This document shows positions 26,468 to 36,275 of a DNA stretch of 64,000 nucleotides, piece after piece. The notes beneath the pieces were generated by a model. That model saw only the letters and a list, made by a program, of their open reading frames with translations. It had not been told where the DNA came from and did no database searches. The stretch comes from UBA4877 sp002399345. Its GTDB lineage: Bacteria; Bacillota; Thermoanaerobacteria; Thermoanaerobacterales; UBA4877. The stretch spans positions 1-64,000 of the forward strand of contig DAIORT010000004.1 in the NCBI GenBank assembly GCA_036752905.1. The letters run 5' to 3'. Every line of letters begins with the position of its first letter. The first letter of the stretch is position 1. Made by a program: the position numbers and the translations under genes.

Positions 26468-29245
26468 ATGTCAAAAGATAAAATTTTTGTGAAAGGCGCC
26501 AGGGAACACAACCTTAAGAATGTGGATGTAACTATACCGAGAGATAAGTTTGTAGTTATAACCGGGCTTAGCGGTTCCGGGAAGTCGTCTCTGGCATTCG
26601 ATACGATTTATGCAGAGGGACAGAGGAGATATGTTGAGTCGCTTTCAGCTTATGCTAGGCAATTTTTAGGCCAGGTTGACAAACCGGATGTAGACTATAT
26701 AGAAGGACTTTCTCCCGCTATATCCATAGATCAGAAAACGACCAGTAAGAATCCGCGTTCCACGGTTGGAACGGTAACTGAGATTTATGATTATATGAGG
26801 TTGCTGTATGCACGCATTGGCATACCTCACTGCCCGAAATGTGGACGGGAAATAAGCCAGCAGACCGTAGATCAAATGGTTGATAAGGTTATGTCCTTAG
26901 AACAGGGAACAAAGATCCAGGTATTGTCACCTGTGGTAAGAGGCCGGAAAGGTGAGTTTGCCAAGATATTTAAGTTTATCCGTAAGAGCGGTTTCTTGCG
27001 TATGCGGGTTGACGGTTCCATATTTGATGTAAATCAGGATGTAAATCTGAAGAAGAATAAAAAACATTCAATAGAAATTATAGTAGACCGGCTTGTTATA
27101 AGACCGGGAATAGAAGGAAGGCTGGCAGACTCTCTTGAGATTGCTCTCAAGCATTCGGAAGGGCTTGCTATGGTTGAAATCGTGGACGGAGACGAATGGT
27201 TGTTCAGTGAAAATTATGCTTGCCCCAACTGTGGTATAAGTATTGAGGAGCTGAGCCCCAGGGTATTTTCTTTTAACAGTCCGTTTGGAGCATGTCCAGT
27301 ATGCAGCGGCTTGGGTACCGACCTCAAGGTGGATCCTAACCTGTTATTGCCGGATAAAACCAAGGCGATAACATCGGGGGCCATTAACTCATGGTTATAT
27401 GCAAAAGATACAGTAGCTTATCATAATATGATTACTAATATGAGAAAAATGGGGATAGATGTTTATGTGCCCATTGAAGATATGGAGGAAGACGAGTATA
27501 ATAAATTTCTCTATGGTGACGTTGAGTATGAAGGTATAATCGGTGAAATGGAAGCTAGATTTAAAAAATCAAAGTCAGGATTTGTGAGGGAAGAGATATT
27601 TAACTTTTTAAGAAAAACCCCGTGTCCTGCCTGCCATGGTAAAAAACTTAAACCCGAGAGCTTGGCAGTGACGGTGGGTGGTATAAATATTTCCGATATG
27701 ACCGATATGTCGGTAAGGGATCTTATTGAATTTTTAAAATCCCTTAACCTGTCTGAAAGAGAAAACCTAATTGCATCCCAAATACTCAAAGAAATAAAAG
27801 CCAGACTTGGATTTTTAATAGATGTGGGGCTTGACTACTTAACACTTTCCCGGGCATCGGCTACCTTGTCTGGAGGTGAGTCTCAGCGGATACGGCTGGC
27901 AAGCCAAATAGGGTCGGGACTAGTAGGTGTCCTCTATATATTAGATGAGCCGAGTATAGGACTGCATCAAAGGGATAATAAAAGACTTCTGAAAACTTTA
28001 CTAAATCTGAGAGATCTTGGCAATACTTTAATTATAGTTGAACATGATGAGGAAACCATGTATACGGCAGATTATATTGTTGACGTTGGACCCGGGCCGG
28101 GAAGTCATGGTGGTGAAATAGTTGCCAGCGGTACGATTGATGACATAAAGAAATGTAAAAGATCTATAACCGGACAATATTTAAGCGGAGCAAAGAGCAT
28201 ACCTGTTCCAACAAAAAGAAGAAAACCTAATGGACATTGGCTTACCATAAAGGGAGCGAAAGAAAATAATCTCAAAGATATAGACGTTTCTTTTCCAATG
28301 GGAGTTTTTACATGTGTGACAGGGGTGTCCGGGTCGGGGAAAAGCAGCCTTGTAAATGAAATATTGTATAAAGCATTGGCAAAAGAACTTAATGGAGCCA
28401 GGGAAGAAGCCGGCCGCCACGACAGCATAGAGGGAACCAAGTATCTCGATAAGGTGATTAATATAGATCAATCGCCCATCGGGCGTACACCGAGATCTAA
28501 CCCGGCTACCTACACGGGAGTTTTTAATTATATAAGAGATGTATTTTCTCAGACTCCCGATGCTAAAATGAGGGGTTATAAACCGGGCCGTTTCAGCTTT
28601 AATGTAAAAGGAGGACGCTGCGAGGCATGCCGGGGCGATGGGATTATCCGTATTGAAATGCATTTTCTTTCGGATGTATACGTTCCATGCGAGGTATGTA
28701 AAGGGAAGAGATATAACAGAGAAACACTGGAGGTTAAGTATAAAGGTAAGAATATAGCTGATATTTTGGATATGACAGTGGAAGAGGCGTTGGACTTTTT
28801 TGGGAATATACCCAGAATAGAATCTAAGCTCAGCACGCTTTATGATGTGGGATTGGGATATATCAAGCTTGGCCAGCCCTCTACTCAATTATCAGGCGGG
28901 GAGGCACAAAGAGTAAAATTAGCAACCGAACTGTCCCGGCGGCCCACAGGCAAGACACTGTATATATTGGATGAACCGACCACCGGCCTTCATGCGGCAG
29001 ATGTTCAGATGCTTTTGAACGTACTTGAGCGTTTGGCGGAGGGCGGCAACACAGTGATAGTTATAGAACATAACATGGACGTTATAAAGACGGCGGATTA
29101 TATTATCGACCTTGGTCCGGAGGGCGGCGACAGAGGCGGCGAGGTGATTGCCAAGGGTACACCGGAGGAAGTTAGTATGATTGAAAGATCCTATACAGGT
29201 CAGTATTTGAAACCTTACCTGAAGGATGTTGTGGGGGTTGTGTAG
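26468..29245 (+). CDS. uvrA: Excinuclease ABC subunit A
   Basis: DNA-damage sensor ATPase of nucleotide excision repair. The 925-residue product has two ABC ATPase modules ([28 protein letters not shown]), two signature motifs ([24 protein letters not shown]) and zinc-binding cysteines (CPNCG with [14 protein letters not shown] with CEVCKGKRY). Walker B sequences are [10 protein letters not shown] and [10 protein letters not shown]. Length is normal for the family. It is co-transcribed with uvrB; the FHA protein gene begins four bases later. Confidence 0.98.
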   Translation: MSKDKIFVKGAREHNLKNVDVTIPRDKFVVITGLSGSGKSSLAFDTIYAEGQRRYVESLSAYARQFLGQVDKPDVDYIEGLSPAISIDQKTTSKNPRSTVGTVTEIYDYMRLLYARIGIPHCPKCGREISQQTVDQMVDKVMSLEQGTKIQVLSPVVRGRKGEFAKIFKFIRKSGFLRMRVDGSIFDVNQDVNLKKNKKHSIEIIVDRLVIRPGIEGRLADSLEIALKHSEGLAMVEIVDGDEWLFSENYACPNCGISIEELSPRVFSFNSPFGACPVCSGLGTDLKVDPNLLLPDKTKAITSGAINSWLYAKDTVAYHNMITNMRKMGIDVYVPIEDMEEDEYNKFLYGDVEYEGIIGEMEARFKKSKSGFVREEIFNFLRKTPCPACHGKKLKPESLAVTVGGINISDMTDMSVRDLIEFLKSLNLSERENLIASQILKEIKARLGFLIDVGLDYLTLSRASATLSGGESQRIRLASQIGSGLVGVLYILDEPSIGLHQRDNKRLLKTLLNLRDLGNTLIIVEHDEETMYTADYIVDVGPGPGSHGGEIVASGTIDDIKKCKRSITGQYLSGAKSIPVPTKRRKPNGHWLTIKGAKENNLKDIDVSFPMGVFTCVTGVSGSGKSSLVNEILYKALAKELNGAREEAGRHDSIEGTKYLDKVINIDQSPIGRTPRSNPATYTGVFNYIRDVFSQTPDAKMRGYKPGRFSFNVKGGRCEACRGDGIIRIEMHFLSDVYVPCEVCKGKRYNRETLEVKYKGKNIADILDMTVEEALDFFGNIPRIESKLSTLYDVGLGYIKLGQPSTQLSGGEAQRVKLATELSRRPTGKTLYILDEPTTGLHAADVQMLLNVLERLAEGGNTVIVIEHNMDVIKTADYIIDLGPEGGDRGGEVIAKGTPEEVSMIERSYTGQYLKPYLKDVVGVV

Positions 29246-29248
29246 CCT

Positions 29249-29641
29249 ATGTATGAATTTTTGGCAGGTCTTTTTAAATGGATACTAGCATCTTTAGTTT
29301 ATTTCTTCTTGTTCCATACAATACAGGTAATACGTCTTACGGGATGGTATGGGGAGAAGGCCAATGCGTACCTGATTGCTAATGATGAAAGCAAAATAAA
29401 GTATGAGCTTAAAGGAAATAATGTCATCGGCAGAGGACAAGGCTGTGACATAGTACTTAACAATCAGTTTGTATCATTAAGACATGCCGTTATTACTAAA
29501 AACTGGCAGGGTTATTATATAGAAGACCTTAAAAGTTCCAATGGGACTATGGTAAATAGGAGATTTATCAAGAAGAGGAAGAAGCTTAAAGATGGAGACA
29601 TAATTACTATTGGCCCAATAAAACTGACATATAGGAGCTGA
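29249..29641 (+). CDS. Membrane-anchored FHA-domain protein
   Basis: The 130-residue product has one N-terminal membrane helix (about 8-25) and a C-terminal forkhead-associated domain that binds phosphothreonine: the core residues GRGQGCDIVL, VSLRHAVI and LKSSNGTMVN are all present. It lies directly before the SEDS and PBP genes, an arrangement also found in actinobacteria (fhaB-rodA-pbpA), where such proteins link Ser/Thr kinases to wall synthesis. No kinase gene is in the window. The partner is inferred. Confidence 0.88.
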   Translation: MYEFLAGLFKWILASLVYFFLFHTIQVIRLTGWYGEKANAYLIANDESKIKYELKGNNVIGRGQGCDIVLNNQFVSLRHAVITKNWQGYYIEDLKSSNGTMVNRRFIKKRKKLKDGDIITIGPIKLTYRS

Positions 29642-29645
29642 TTAT

Positions 29646-30860
29646 ATGACAAGGGCTTCCAGACATTATAAAGTAATGCTTTTTACGTTATATCTGTTTC
29701 TTATTATTTGTTTTTCGCTGCTTGCTATAAAAAGTGACCCTTTTGATCCCAAGCCTATTTATATGGGATTGGGATATATGGCTATTATAACAATAGGATT
29801 TATTACAATGCGCATTTTTGCATTAAACGGTGATGCGATGCTTTTTATGCTGAGTAATTTTCTGTGCGGTATAGGACTCGTCATGTTATATAGGGTTGAC
29901 GAGAATCTGGCTTACCGCCAATTTATATGGATTACGGGCGGAATCGCTTTATTTATTGTGATTACATTCTTGTTTAAATATTATGGTCAAGTGATGAGTA
30001 ATTACAAACTGCTTGCTTTTTTTTCACTGGCGCTATTGGCCGTTACAATTATATTCGGCAAAGAGCACGGAGGATCGACAAACTGGTTGAAAATAGGTGG
30101 TATTCAATTTCAACCTTCCGAGTTTGTAAAAATATTATTTTGTTTGGCGTCGGCATCCTTTTTAAAGGATCATAAGGAGCAGAAGGATGTGATTATATAT
30201 ACCGTTTTTGTTCTTATGGTTGTTATGCTGCTCTTTATACAAAAAGATCTGGGTATGGCTATCATTTTCTTTCTTACCGGTATGGTGTTTGTGTATACGG
30301 CCACAGGAGTAGTTAAATATCCGGCAATCGGCCTGGCCATGCTTGCAATAGGCGGCGGGGCGAGCTATTTTATGTTTTCCCATGTGCGAGTGAGGTTTGA
30401 GGCGTGGCTTAACCCGTGGATGGATGTTCCGGGTAAGAGCTACCAGATTGTACAGTCTCTTTTTGCCATAGGTGCAGGAGGGCTTTTCGGATCGGGCCTG
30501 GGTCTGGGCCATCCTGAATATATACCCGCGGTGGAAACGGATCTTATATACTCTATAACAGTGGAGGAGTTTGGGCTGCTGGTAGGCCTGGCGATTATTA
30601 TAATATATCTTTTGATATTTGTGAGAGCGTATTTGAGTGCCATGGCTTCAGAAAAAACCGCCAAGCAGCTTTTGCTGACTGGGATATCATCCATGCTGGC
30701 TTTTCAGACGTTTATTATTATAGGCGGGGTTACCAAGTTTATACCTCTTACCGGCGTTACACTGCCATTTATCAGTTATGGCGGGAGTTCCATACTTACC
30801 AGTTTCTGTTTTCTCGGTATCATGAACTCCCTCAGTATAGAAGAGGTGCAACAACAATGA
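29646..30860 (+). CDS. SEDS-family peptidoglycan polymerase (FtsW/RodA type)
   Basis: Integral membrane glycosyltransferase that polymerises lipid II together with a class B PBP. The 404-residue product has about ten membrane spans, the loop with GGSTNWLKIGGIQFQPSEF that is diagnostic of the family, IQKDLGMAII carrying the catalytic Asp region, and the late PFISYGGSS. The downstream PBP gene overlaps its stop by four bases, so the pair is translationally coupled. Gene order cannot settle whether it serves division or elongation. Confidence 0.94.
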   Translation: MTRASRHYKVMLFTLYLFLIICFSLLAIKSDPFDPKPIYMGLGYMAIITIGFITMRIFALNGDAMLFMLSNFLCGIGLVMLYRVDENLAYRQFIWITGGIALFIVITFLFKYYGQVMSNYKLLAFFSLALLAVTIIFGKEHGGSTNWLKIGGIQFQPSEFVKILFCLASASFLKDHKEQKDVIIYTVFVLMVVMLLFIQKDLGMAIIFFLTGMVFVYTATGVVKYPAIGLAMLAIGGGASYFMFSHVRVRFEAWLNPWMDVPGKSYQIVQSLFAIGAGGLFGSGLGLGHPEYIPAVETDLIYSITVEEFGLLVGLAIIIIYLLIFVRAYLSAMASEKTAKQLLLTGISSMLAFQTFIIIGGVTKFIPLTGVTLPFISYGGSSILTSFCFLGIMNSLSIEEVQQQ

Positions 30861-32242
30861 AAAGAAATATACGAAATGTATTAATAGCAACGGTGCTGCT
30901 GTTCTCTGTATTAATAGGGTATCTCCTTTATTTTGAGTTTTTTAAAAAGGATGCGCTTCTGACATCGGATTATAACAGACGGTTATGGGAAGAAGAGAAT
31001 AAAATGGTAAGAGGCAGCATAGTCGATAGAAACGGCCAGGCCATAGCCGAGACGGTAACAGAGGGTAATAATAGAAGAAGGGTGTATCACGGCGGTAAAT
31101 CCATGGGACCTTTGATAGGCTATAATAACAAGCAGTACGGAAGAACAGGCATTGAAGCGGCGTATAATAAGGATTTGCTTGGGGTGGAAACAAAAAACCC
31201 TATTCAGTTGTTTAGGCAAGATATACTTGGCATTGATGATAAAGGAAACGATGTGGTACTTACGATAGACTCCGGTTTACAGGAGGCGGCATATGATGAG
31301 CTGGATGGGAGAAAGGGTGCGGCTGTAGCCATAAACCCACAGACAGGCGAGGTGCTGGCTATGGTTTCTTCCCCCGGGTTTGACCCTGAAGATATTGATG
31401 ATAATTGGAAGGAATTGCAATCGGATGAAAACAGCCCGATGTTTAACCGGGCTACACAGGGCTTATATCCGCCCGGTTCGGTTTTTAAATTAATACCCTT
31501 GTCTGCGGCGCTGGAAAATATAGACGACCTGGATGATACGAGATTTCATTGCTCGGGTGCCACCGATGTAAACGGGCTGACAATAAGAGACTTCAATAGC
31601 ACCGCCCACGGCGATATTGGCATTGACCGTGCATTCGAGGTATCCTGCAACTCTACGTTTATTAATCTCGGGCTTAAGATCGGTACAAAGGAAATGCGGC
31701 AGTATGCCGATGGTTTTGGTTTTAATAAAGAACTTGACTTTGATTTGCCCGTTAAAAAAAGTGTATATCCTAATAAGTTGAGCAAGAAAGAATTAGCACT
31801 GTCATCAATCGGCCAGGCCGACGTATTGGCAACGCCAATGCAAATGGCCATGGTTGCCTCCGCTGCAGCAAACGACGGTACCATCATGCAGCCTTATTTA
31901 GTAAAGGACGTAATGGACTCAAACGGTAAAATGAAGAGCAGCACGGAAAGTGATGAATATCTGAAGCCCATATCGCAAACAACCGCGCAGAGGATTAAAG
32001 ATATGATGGTGGATGTTGTAGAAAAGGGTACGGGAAGATCTGCACGTATTTCAGGCATAAATGTTGCCGGAAAGACCGGGACAGCGGAGGTACAAGACAA
32101 AGAGTCCCATGCATGGTTTATAGGTTTTGCTCCTGCCGATGATCCACAGATAGCCGTTGCGGTTATTGTGGAAAACGGAGGCGGTGGAGGAAAGGTAGCG
32201 GCACCCATTGTACGGAATATCATTAACGATTATTTAAAGTAA
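30857..32242 (+). CDS. Class B penicillin-binding protein (transpeptidase)
   Basis: Peptidoglycan cross-linking enzyme paired with the upstream SEDS polymerase. The 461-residue product has a single N-terminal anchor (about 6-27), a short dimerisation domain starting MVRGSIVDRNG and a transpeptidase domain with SxxK (PGSVFKLIP), SxN (SCNSTF) and KTGT (AGKTGTAEV). It is short for class B, resembling the PbpA/spore-type group. Two GGCCAGGCC palindromes lie in it (31034, 31811), both reading Gly-Gln-Ala. Confidence 0.94.
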   Translation: MKRNIRNVLIATVLLFSVLIGYLLYFEFFKKDALLTSDYNRRLWEEENKMVRGSIVDRNGQAIAETVTEGNNRRRVYHGGKSMGPLIGYNNKQYGRTGIEAAYNKDLLGVETKNPIQLFRQDILGIDDKGNDVVLTIDSGLQEAAYDELDGRKGAAVAINPQTGEVLAMVSSPGFDPEDIDDNWKELQSDENSPMFNRATQGLYPPGSVFKLIPLSAALENIDDLDDTRFHCSGATDVNGLTIRDFNSTAHGDIGIDRAFEVSCNSTFINLGLKIGTKEMRQYADGFGFNKELDFDLPVKKSVYPNKLSKKELALSSIGQADVLATPMQMAMVASAAANDGTIMQPYLVKDVMDSNGKMKSSTESDEYLKPISQTTAQRIKDMMVDVVEKGTGRSARISGINVAGKTGTAEVQDKESHAWFIGFAPADDPQIAVAVIVENGGGGGKVAAPIVRNIINDYLK

Positions 32243-32280
32243 AATTGTATGATGTATAATTATATATAAGGTGATAGCAA

Positions 32281-34158
32281 ATGGAAGTTACTCCGCTAAT
32301 AGCAGAAAGGCTTAAAGTACTTCCGGATCAGCCCGGGGTTTATATAATGAAAAATGACAGTGGGGATATTATATATATAGGCAAGGCAAAAATACTCAAA
32401 AACAGGGTGAGACAATACTTTCATAATACAAAGAACCAGCTACCCAAGGTAAAATCCATGGTCAGGCATATACATGACTTTGAATATATCATAACAGACA
32501 ATGAAATGGAGGCACTTATATTAGAATGCAACCTGATAAAGAAGTACAGGCCCAAATACAATATATCATTAAAAGATGATAAAAGTTATCCATATATAAA
32601 GGTTACAATGAACGAAGACTATCCCAGGATATTTGTCACACGGAAGGTAAGCCATGACGGAGCAAGGTATTTTGGACCGTTTGCCAGTGCTTATGCGACT
32701 AAAGAAACAGTGAGTATTTTAAAAAATATGTTTCCGGTGCGGACATGTAAGATGGATATCGAGGATCGTATGGGCAAGGTCAGGGAGTGCCTCTATTATT
32801 ATATCGGTGAATGCTCGGCTCCTTGTACAGGCAGGATAAGCCAGCAGGATTATTATGCCATGTGTAAGGAGATATGTGATTTTTTATCCGGTCATCAAGA
32901 CAGGCTGATAACAATACTCCATAAAAAAATGGAACATTACGTAGCAAACCTCGAATTCGAGAAAGCCATGGAACTGCGTGATCAGATAGAATCCATAAAG
33001 AAGATAAGTTATGGTCAGAAGGTCCTTAAAACAAAGAAAAGGAATACGGATGTCATAGGTTATTATTTTTCAGATAGAGATCTATGTGTACAGGTATTTT
33101 TTGTAAGGGAAGGCAAATTGATAGATAGGGAACACTTTTTCTTTAGCGGTTTAGATAAGGAGAACCTGGCTGAGACCATGACACAGTTTATAGAGCAGTT
33201 CTACTCCAATGTCTCACACATCCCTTCAGAAGTTTTGATACAGGATGAGATAGATGAAAAGCAGCTTATCCAGGGATGGCTTACCTCAAAGAAAGGGAAA
33301 AATGTAAAAATAACCATACCTAAAAAAGGTGAAAAGCATGATTTTGTAAATATGGTTGAAAAGAATGCGCAGGATATGCTGGAAAACTACAGGGACCGTC
33401 TTAAAAAAGACAAACAGTCTTCTGAAGAAGCACTTAAAGAACTCATGGATTATTTGAAGCTTAGTTATAGGCCATATCGTATAGAAGCCTATGATATCTC
33501 GAATATACAAGGTACTAATTCTGTGGCGTCAATGATAGTATTTGAGAATGGCCGGCCCAAAAACAGTGACTATAGAAGATTTAAGATAAAAACGGTTTTT
33601 GGGCCGAATGATTATTCCAGTATGAGGGAGGTCATCGAGCGCCGTTTTGTCCATAGTATAAACGAGGCGGAGCAGCTCAAGAGTGAGGGCATTGATCCTG
33701 CAGAAGGTAAATTTACGACCTTTCCCGACCTCATAATGGTTGACGGTGGCAGAGGGCAGATCAATGTATGTAAGCAGGTATTGGATGAAGTGGGTTTTGA
33801 CATACCCGTATGCGGTATGGTTAAAGATGACAGGCACAGGACCAGGGGACTGATATATAACAATAAAGAGATCCATATACCCATGGAGAGTGATGCATTC
33901 AGACTTATTACGGCTATCCAGAATGAGGCCCACAGGTTTGCTATAAACTATCACAGATATTTAAGACAAAAACAAGAAGTAAAATCTGTGCTGGATGATA
34001 TTTCGGGTATCGGTAAAACAAGGAGGAATGCACTGCTAAAGTATTTTGGCTCGGCCGAAGCCGTAAGCAAGGCAAATGTGGATGAGCTGAAAAAAGTTCC
34101 TTCCATGAATGTAAAATCGGCTGAGCAAGTATATAATTATTTTAGGGATTCTAAATAG
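32281..34158 (+). CDS. uvrC: Excinuclease ABC subunit C
   Basis: Makes the two incisions in nucleotide excision repair. The 625-residue product has the N-terminal GIY-YIG nuclease (QPGVYIMKND, IIYIGKAKILKNRV), a cysteine-containing segment (ECSAPCTGRIS), a UVR motif near residues 210-240 (EFEKAMELRDQIES), the RNase H-like 5' nuclease with catalytic Asp residues (EAYDISNIQG; MVDGGRGQ) and C-terminal helix-hairpin-helix repeats (ISGIGKTRRNALLKYF). It is complete. It sits 39 bp after the PBP gene, so uvrA/B and uvrC flank the wall-synthesis genes. Confidence 0.98.
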   Translation: MEVTPLIAERLKVLPDQPGVYIMKNDSGDIIYIGKAKILKNRVRQYFHNTKNQLPKVKSMVRHIHDFEYIITDNEMEALILECNLIKKYRPKYNISLKDDKSYPYIKVTMNEDYPRIFVTRKVSHDGARYFGPFASAYATKETVSILKNMFPVRTCKMDIEDRMGKVRECLYYYIGECSAPCTGRISQQDYYAMCKEICDFLSGHQDRLITILHKKMEHYVANLEFEKAMELRDQIESIKKISYGQKVLKTKKRNTDVIGYYFSDRDLCVQVFFVREGKLIDREHFFFSGLDKENLAETMTQFIEQFYSNVSHIPSEVLIQDEIDEKQLIQGWLTSKKGKNVKITIPKKGEKHDFVNMVEKNAQDMLENYRDRLKKDKQSSEEALKELMDYLKLSYRPYRIEAYDISNIQGTNSVASMIVFENGRPKNSDYRRFKIKTVFGPNDYSSMREVIERRFVHSINEAEQLKSEGIDPAEGKFTTFPDLIMVDGGRGQINVCKQVLDEVGFDIPVCGMVKDDRHRTRGLIYNNKEIHIPMESDAFRLITAIQNEAHRFAINYHRYLRQKQEVKSVLDDISGIGKTRRNALLKYFGSAEAVSKANVDELKKVPSMNVKSAEQVYNYFRDSK

Positions 34159-34212
34159 GATGCAGTGGCATTTTAAAACCATAAGTTATGGATTTACCCA
34201 GGGAGGATAAAG

Positions 34213-35142
34213 ATGAACAGGATATCTGTAACAAAGCTTGCCGAGGATTTTAGTCTGGAAGTTATTAATGACAATTTCGATGAGAATATTTGTATTGAAT
34301 CTGCCGATGTCAATCGGCCTGGCCTGGAATTGGCAGGCTTTTATGAGTATTTTGGCTATGAAAGGGTACAGGTCATAGGCAAAGCGGAAGTCACTTATTT
34401 TATGACCTTAGACGGAGGCACAAGGAGGAAGAGGGCCTGTGAGCTGTTTAGATTTGGTTTCCCATGTGCCATAATTTCCAGGAATTTGGATATTCCCCAG
34501 GAAATCAAGGATGCAGCCGTAAAATACAGACGGCCGCTTTATAGGTCAAAAGAGTCAACCACCCGTCTTATATATAACCTGTATAATTATCTGAATGATA
34601 CATTGGCTCCTTCCATAACGATTCATGGAGATCTAGTGGATGTATATGGTGTAGGTATACTTCTGCTTGGGCAGAGCGGCATAGGAAAGAGCGAAACCTC
34701 ATTGGAGCTTATCAAAAGGGGTCACAGACTTGTTGCCGACGATGCGGTGGAAATAAGACGAACCGATGAACTTACACTGACGGGTTGTGCACCCGAACTT
34801 ATCAAGTATTATATTGAGATCAGAGGGATAGGTATACTGGATATAAGAACATTATACGGTGTGGGGGCAATCAGACAATCTAAAGCCATAGATTTAGTAA
34901 TGCAGCTTGAACAGTGGGATGAAGGCAAATTCTATGAAAGAGTGGGCTTGGATGATGAATTTATGGAGATGCTCGGGGTAAAAAAGCCTAAGGTTACCAT
35001 TCCTGTTAAGCCCGGCCGTAACTTGGCTATTATTGTAGAGGTGGCGGCTATGAATCAACGGCAAAAGGAAATGGGTTACGATGCAGCAAAGGAATTTGAC
35101 GAGCGGCTTTTGAAAAAATTAAAACAACAGAAGAAGGGATGA
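34213..35142 (+). CDS. hprK: HPr kinase/phosphorylase
   Basis: Phosphorylates Ser46 of HPr in response to fructose-1,6-bisphosphate and ATP, and dephosphorylates it with phosphate; the key sensor of carbon catabolite control in Firmicutes. The 309-residue product has the Walker A motif LLLGQSGIGKSETSLEL and the HprK signature EIRGIGILDIRTLYG. It has a strong GGGAGG ribosome site. It overlaps the region before the isomerase gene, linking sugar sensing with sugar-phosphate metabolism. A GGCCTGGCC at 34316 is here in a different reading frame (Arg-Pro-Gly-Leu). Confidence 0.97.
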   Translation: MNRISVTKLAEDFSLEVINDNFDENICIESADVNRPGLELAGFYEYFGYERVQVIGKAEVTYFMTLDGGTRRKRACELFRFGFPCAIISRNLDIPQEIKDAAVKYRRPLYRSKESTTRLIYNLYNYLNDTLAPSITIHGDLVDVYGVGILLLGQSGIGKSETSLELIKRGHRLVADDAVEIRRTDELTLTGCAPELIKYYIEIRGIGILDIRTLYGVGAIRQSKAIDLVMQLEQWDEGKFYERVGLDDEFMEMLGVKKPKVTIPVKPGRNLAIIVEVAAMNQRQKEMGYDAAKEFDERLLKKLKQQKKG

Positions 35143-35147
35143 TTAGT

Positions 35148-36203
35148 ATGAACAAACTGGATGACTTAGACAGGCTGCACAAACTTGACAAAGAAGGTAT
35201 GCTTGATGCTGTCTATCATCTGCCGGAGCAGATGGAGGAAGCACTCTCAATTTCTGAAGAGTTTTCTTTTAAGGTATCAAATCTTAAAAATATAGTGATT
35301 GCAGGTATGGGCGGTTCTGCTATAGGCGGAGACATCGCAAGGGTATACCTCGCGGGATGTGCACCCATTCCCATAACGGTTATCAGATCATATGATGTAC
35401 CCGCTTTTGTAGATAGCAGCACACTCTTTGTGACCAGTAGCTATTCCGGCAATACGGAAGAGACCCTGTCATCATACGATGAGGCCAAAGGAAAGGGCGC
35501 ACAGATAATTGCCATAACCACGGGTGGCAAATTAAAGGAGTTGGCGAGCTCCGATGGATATCCGGTGCTTGTCATACCTAAAGGTTATCAGCCCAGGGCG
35601 GCGATCGGATACTCCTTTGTGACAATAATCATGTCACTTTATAAAGCAGGTATTGTTGAAGATCCGTCAGATGATATTAAGGATGCCTGCGAAACCTTGA
35701 AAGGACTCCGTGAGCAACTCAAGCAGGATGTGAAATGCGAGGATAACACGGCAAAACAATTAGCCGACGACTTCTGCGGCAGGCTGCCCGTTATATATGG
35801 CAGTGCGGGTACTACTGAGATTATTGCACAGAGATGGAAGACCCAGGTGAGTGAAAATGGGAAGGCCATGGCTTATTATAACGTATTTTCCGAGCTCAAC
35901 CACAATGAGGTGGTAGGATTTTCATATCCAAAAGAATTACTTAAGAAATTCGTTATAATATATCTTGAGGATAGTGATGACAATGCAAGAATTAAAAAAC
36001 GTATGGAAATTACCAGAGATATAATCAAGGATGCCGTATACAAGGTAGATGAGGTTCGATCTGCTGGCGGAAGCAAATTATCGCGGCTGTTTTCGCTTAT
36101 ATACATAGGCGATTATGCCAGTGTCTATTTAGCATTTCTTAATGGTACCGATCCGTCTCCGGTAACAAAGATAGACTATTTAAAGGATCAATTAGCCAAG
36201 TAG
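35148..36203 (+). CDS. Bifunctional phosphoglucose/phosphomannose isomerase
   Basis: SIS-domain isomerase interconverting glucose-6-P, mannose-6-P and fructose-6-P. The 351-residue product matches the archaeal/thermophile Pgi/Pmi type: IAGMGGSAIGGDIAR, SYSGNTEETLSSYDEA, RWKTQVSENGKAMAY and the catalytic-His/Glu region ELNHNEVVGF. ATG 35148 is preferred over ATG 35139, which overlaps the hprK stop and touches the ribosome site AGAAGGG (35132-35138). Co-transcribed with hprK. Confidence 0.92.
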   Translation: MNKLDDLDRLHKLDKEGMLDAVYHLPEQMEEALSISEEFSFKVSNLKNIVIAGMGGSAIGGDIARVYLAGCAPIPITVIRSYDVPAFVDSSTLFVTSSYSGNTEETLSSYDEAKGKGAQIIAITTGGKLKELASSDGYPVLVIPKGYQPRAAIGYSFVTIIMSLYKAGIVEDPSDDIKDACETLKGLREQLKQDVKCEDNTAKQLADDFCGRLPVIYGSAGTTEIIAQRWKTQVSENGKAMAYYNVFSELNHNEVVGFSYPKELLKKFVIIYLEDSDDNARIKKRMEITRDIIKDAVYKVDEVRSAGGSKLSRLFSLIYIGDYASVYLAFLNGTDPSPVTKIDYLKDQLAK

Positions 36204-36275
36204 CAAGCGGACGGTTTTATTAGAATAATGTTTGACGGCAAAAATATAAATAGGATGAAGGGATGATGAAATAAT

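Noticed and set aside
28181..28888. Long minus-strand open frame opposite uvrA (235 codons)
   Set aside because: It is the shadow of a highly conserved gene; no ribosome site, no family features, and codon content unlike the neighbours.
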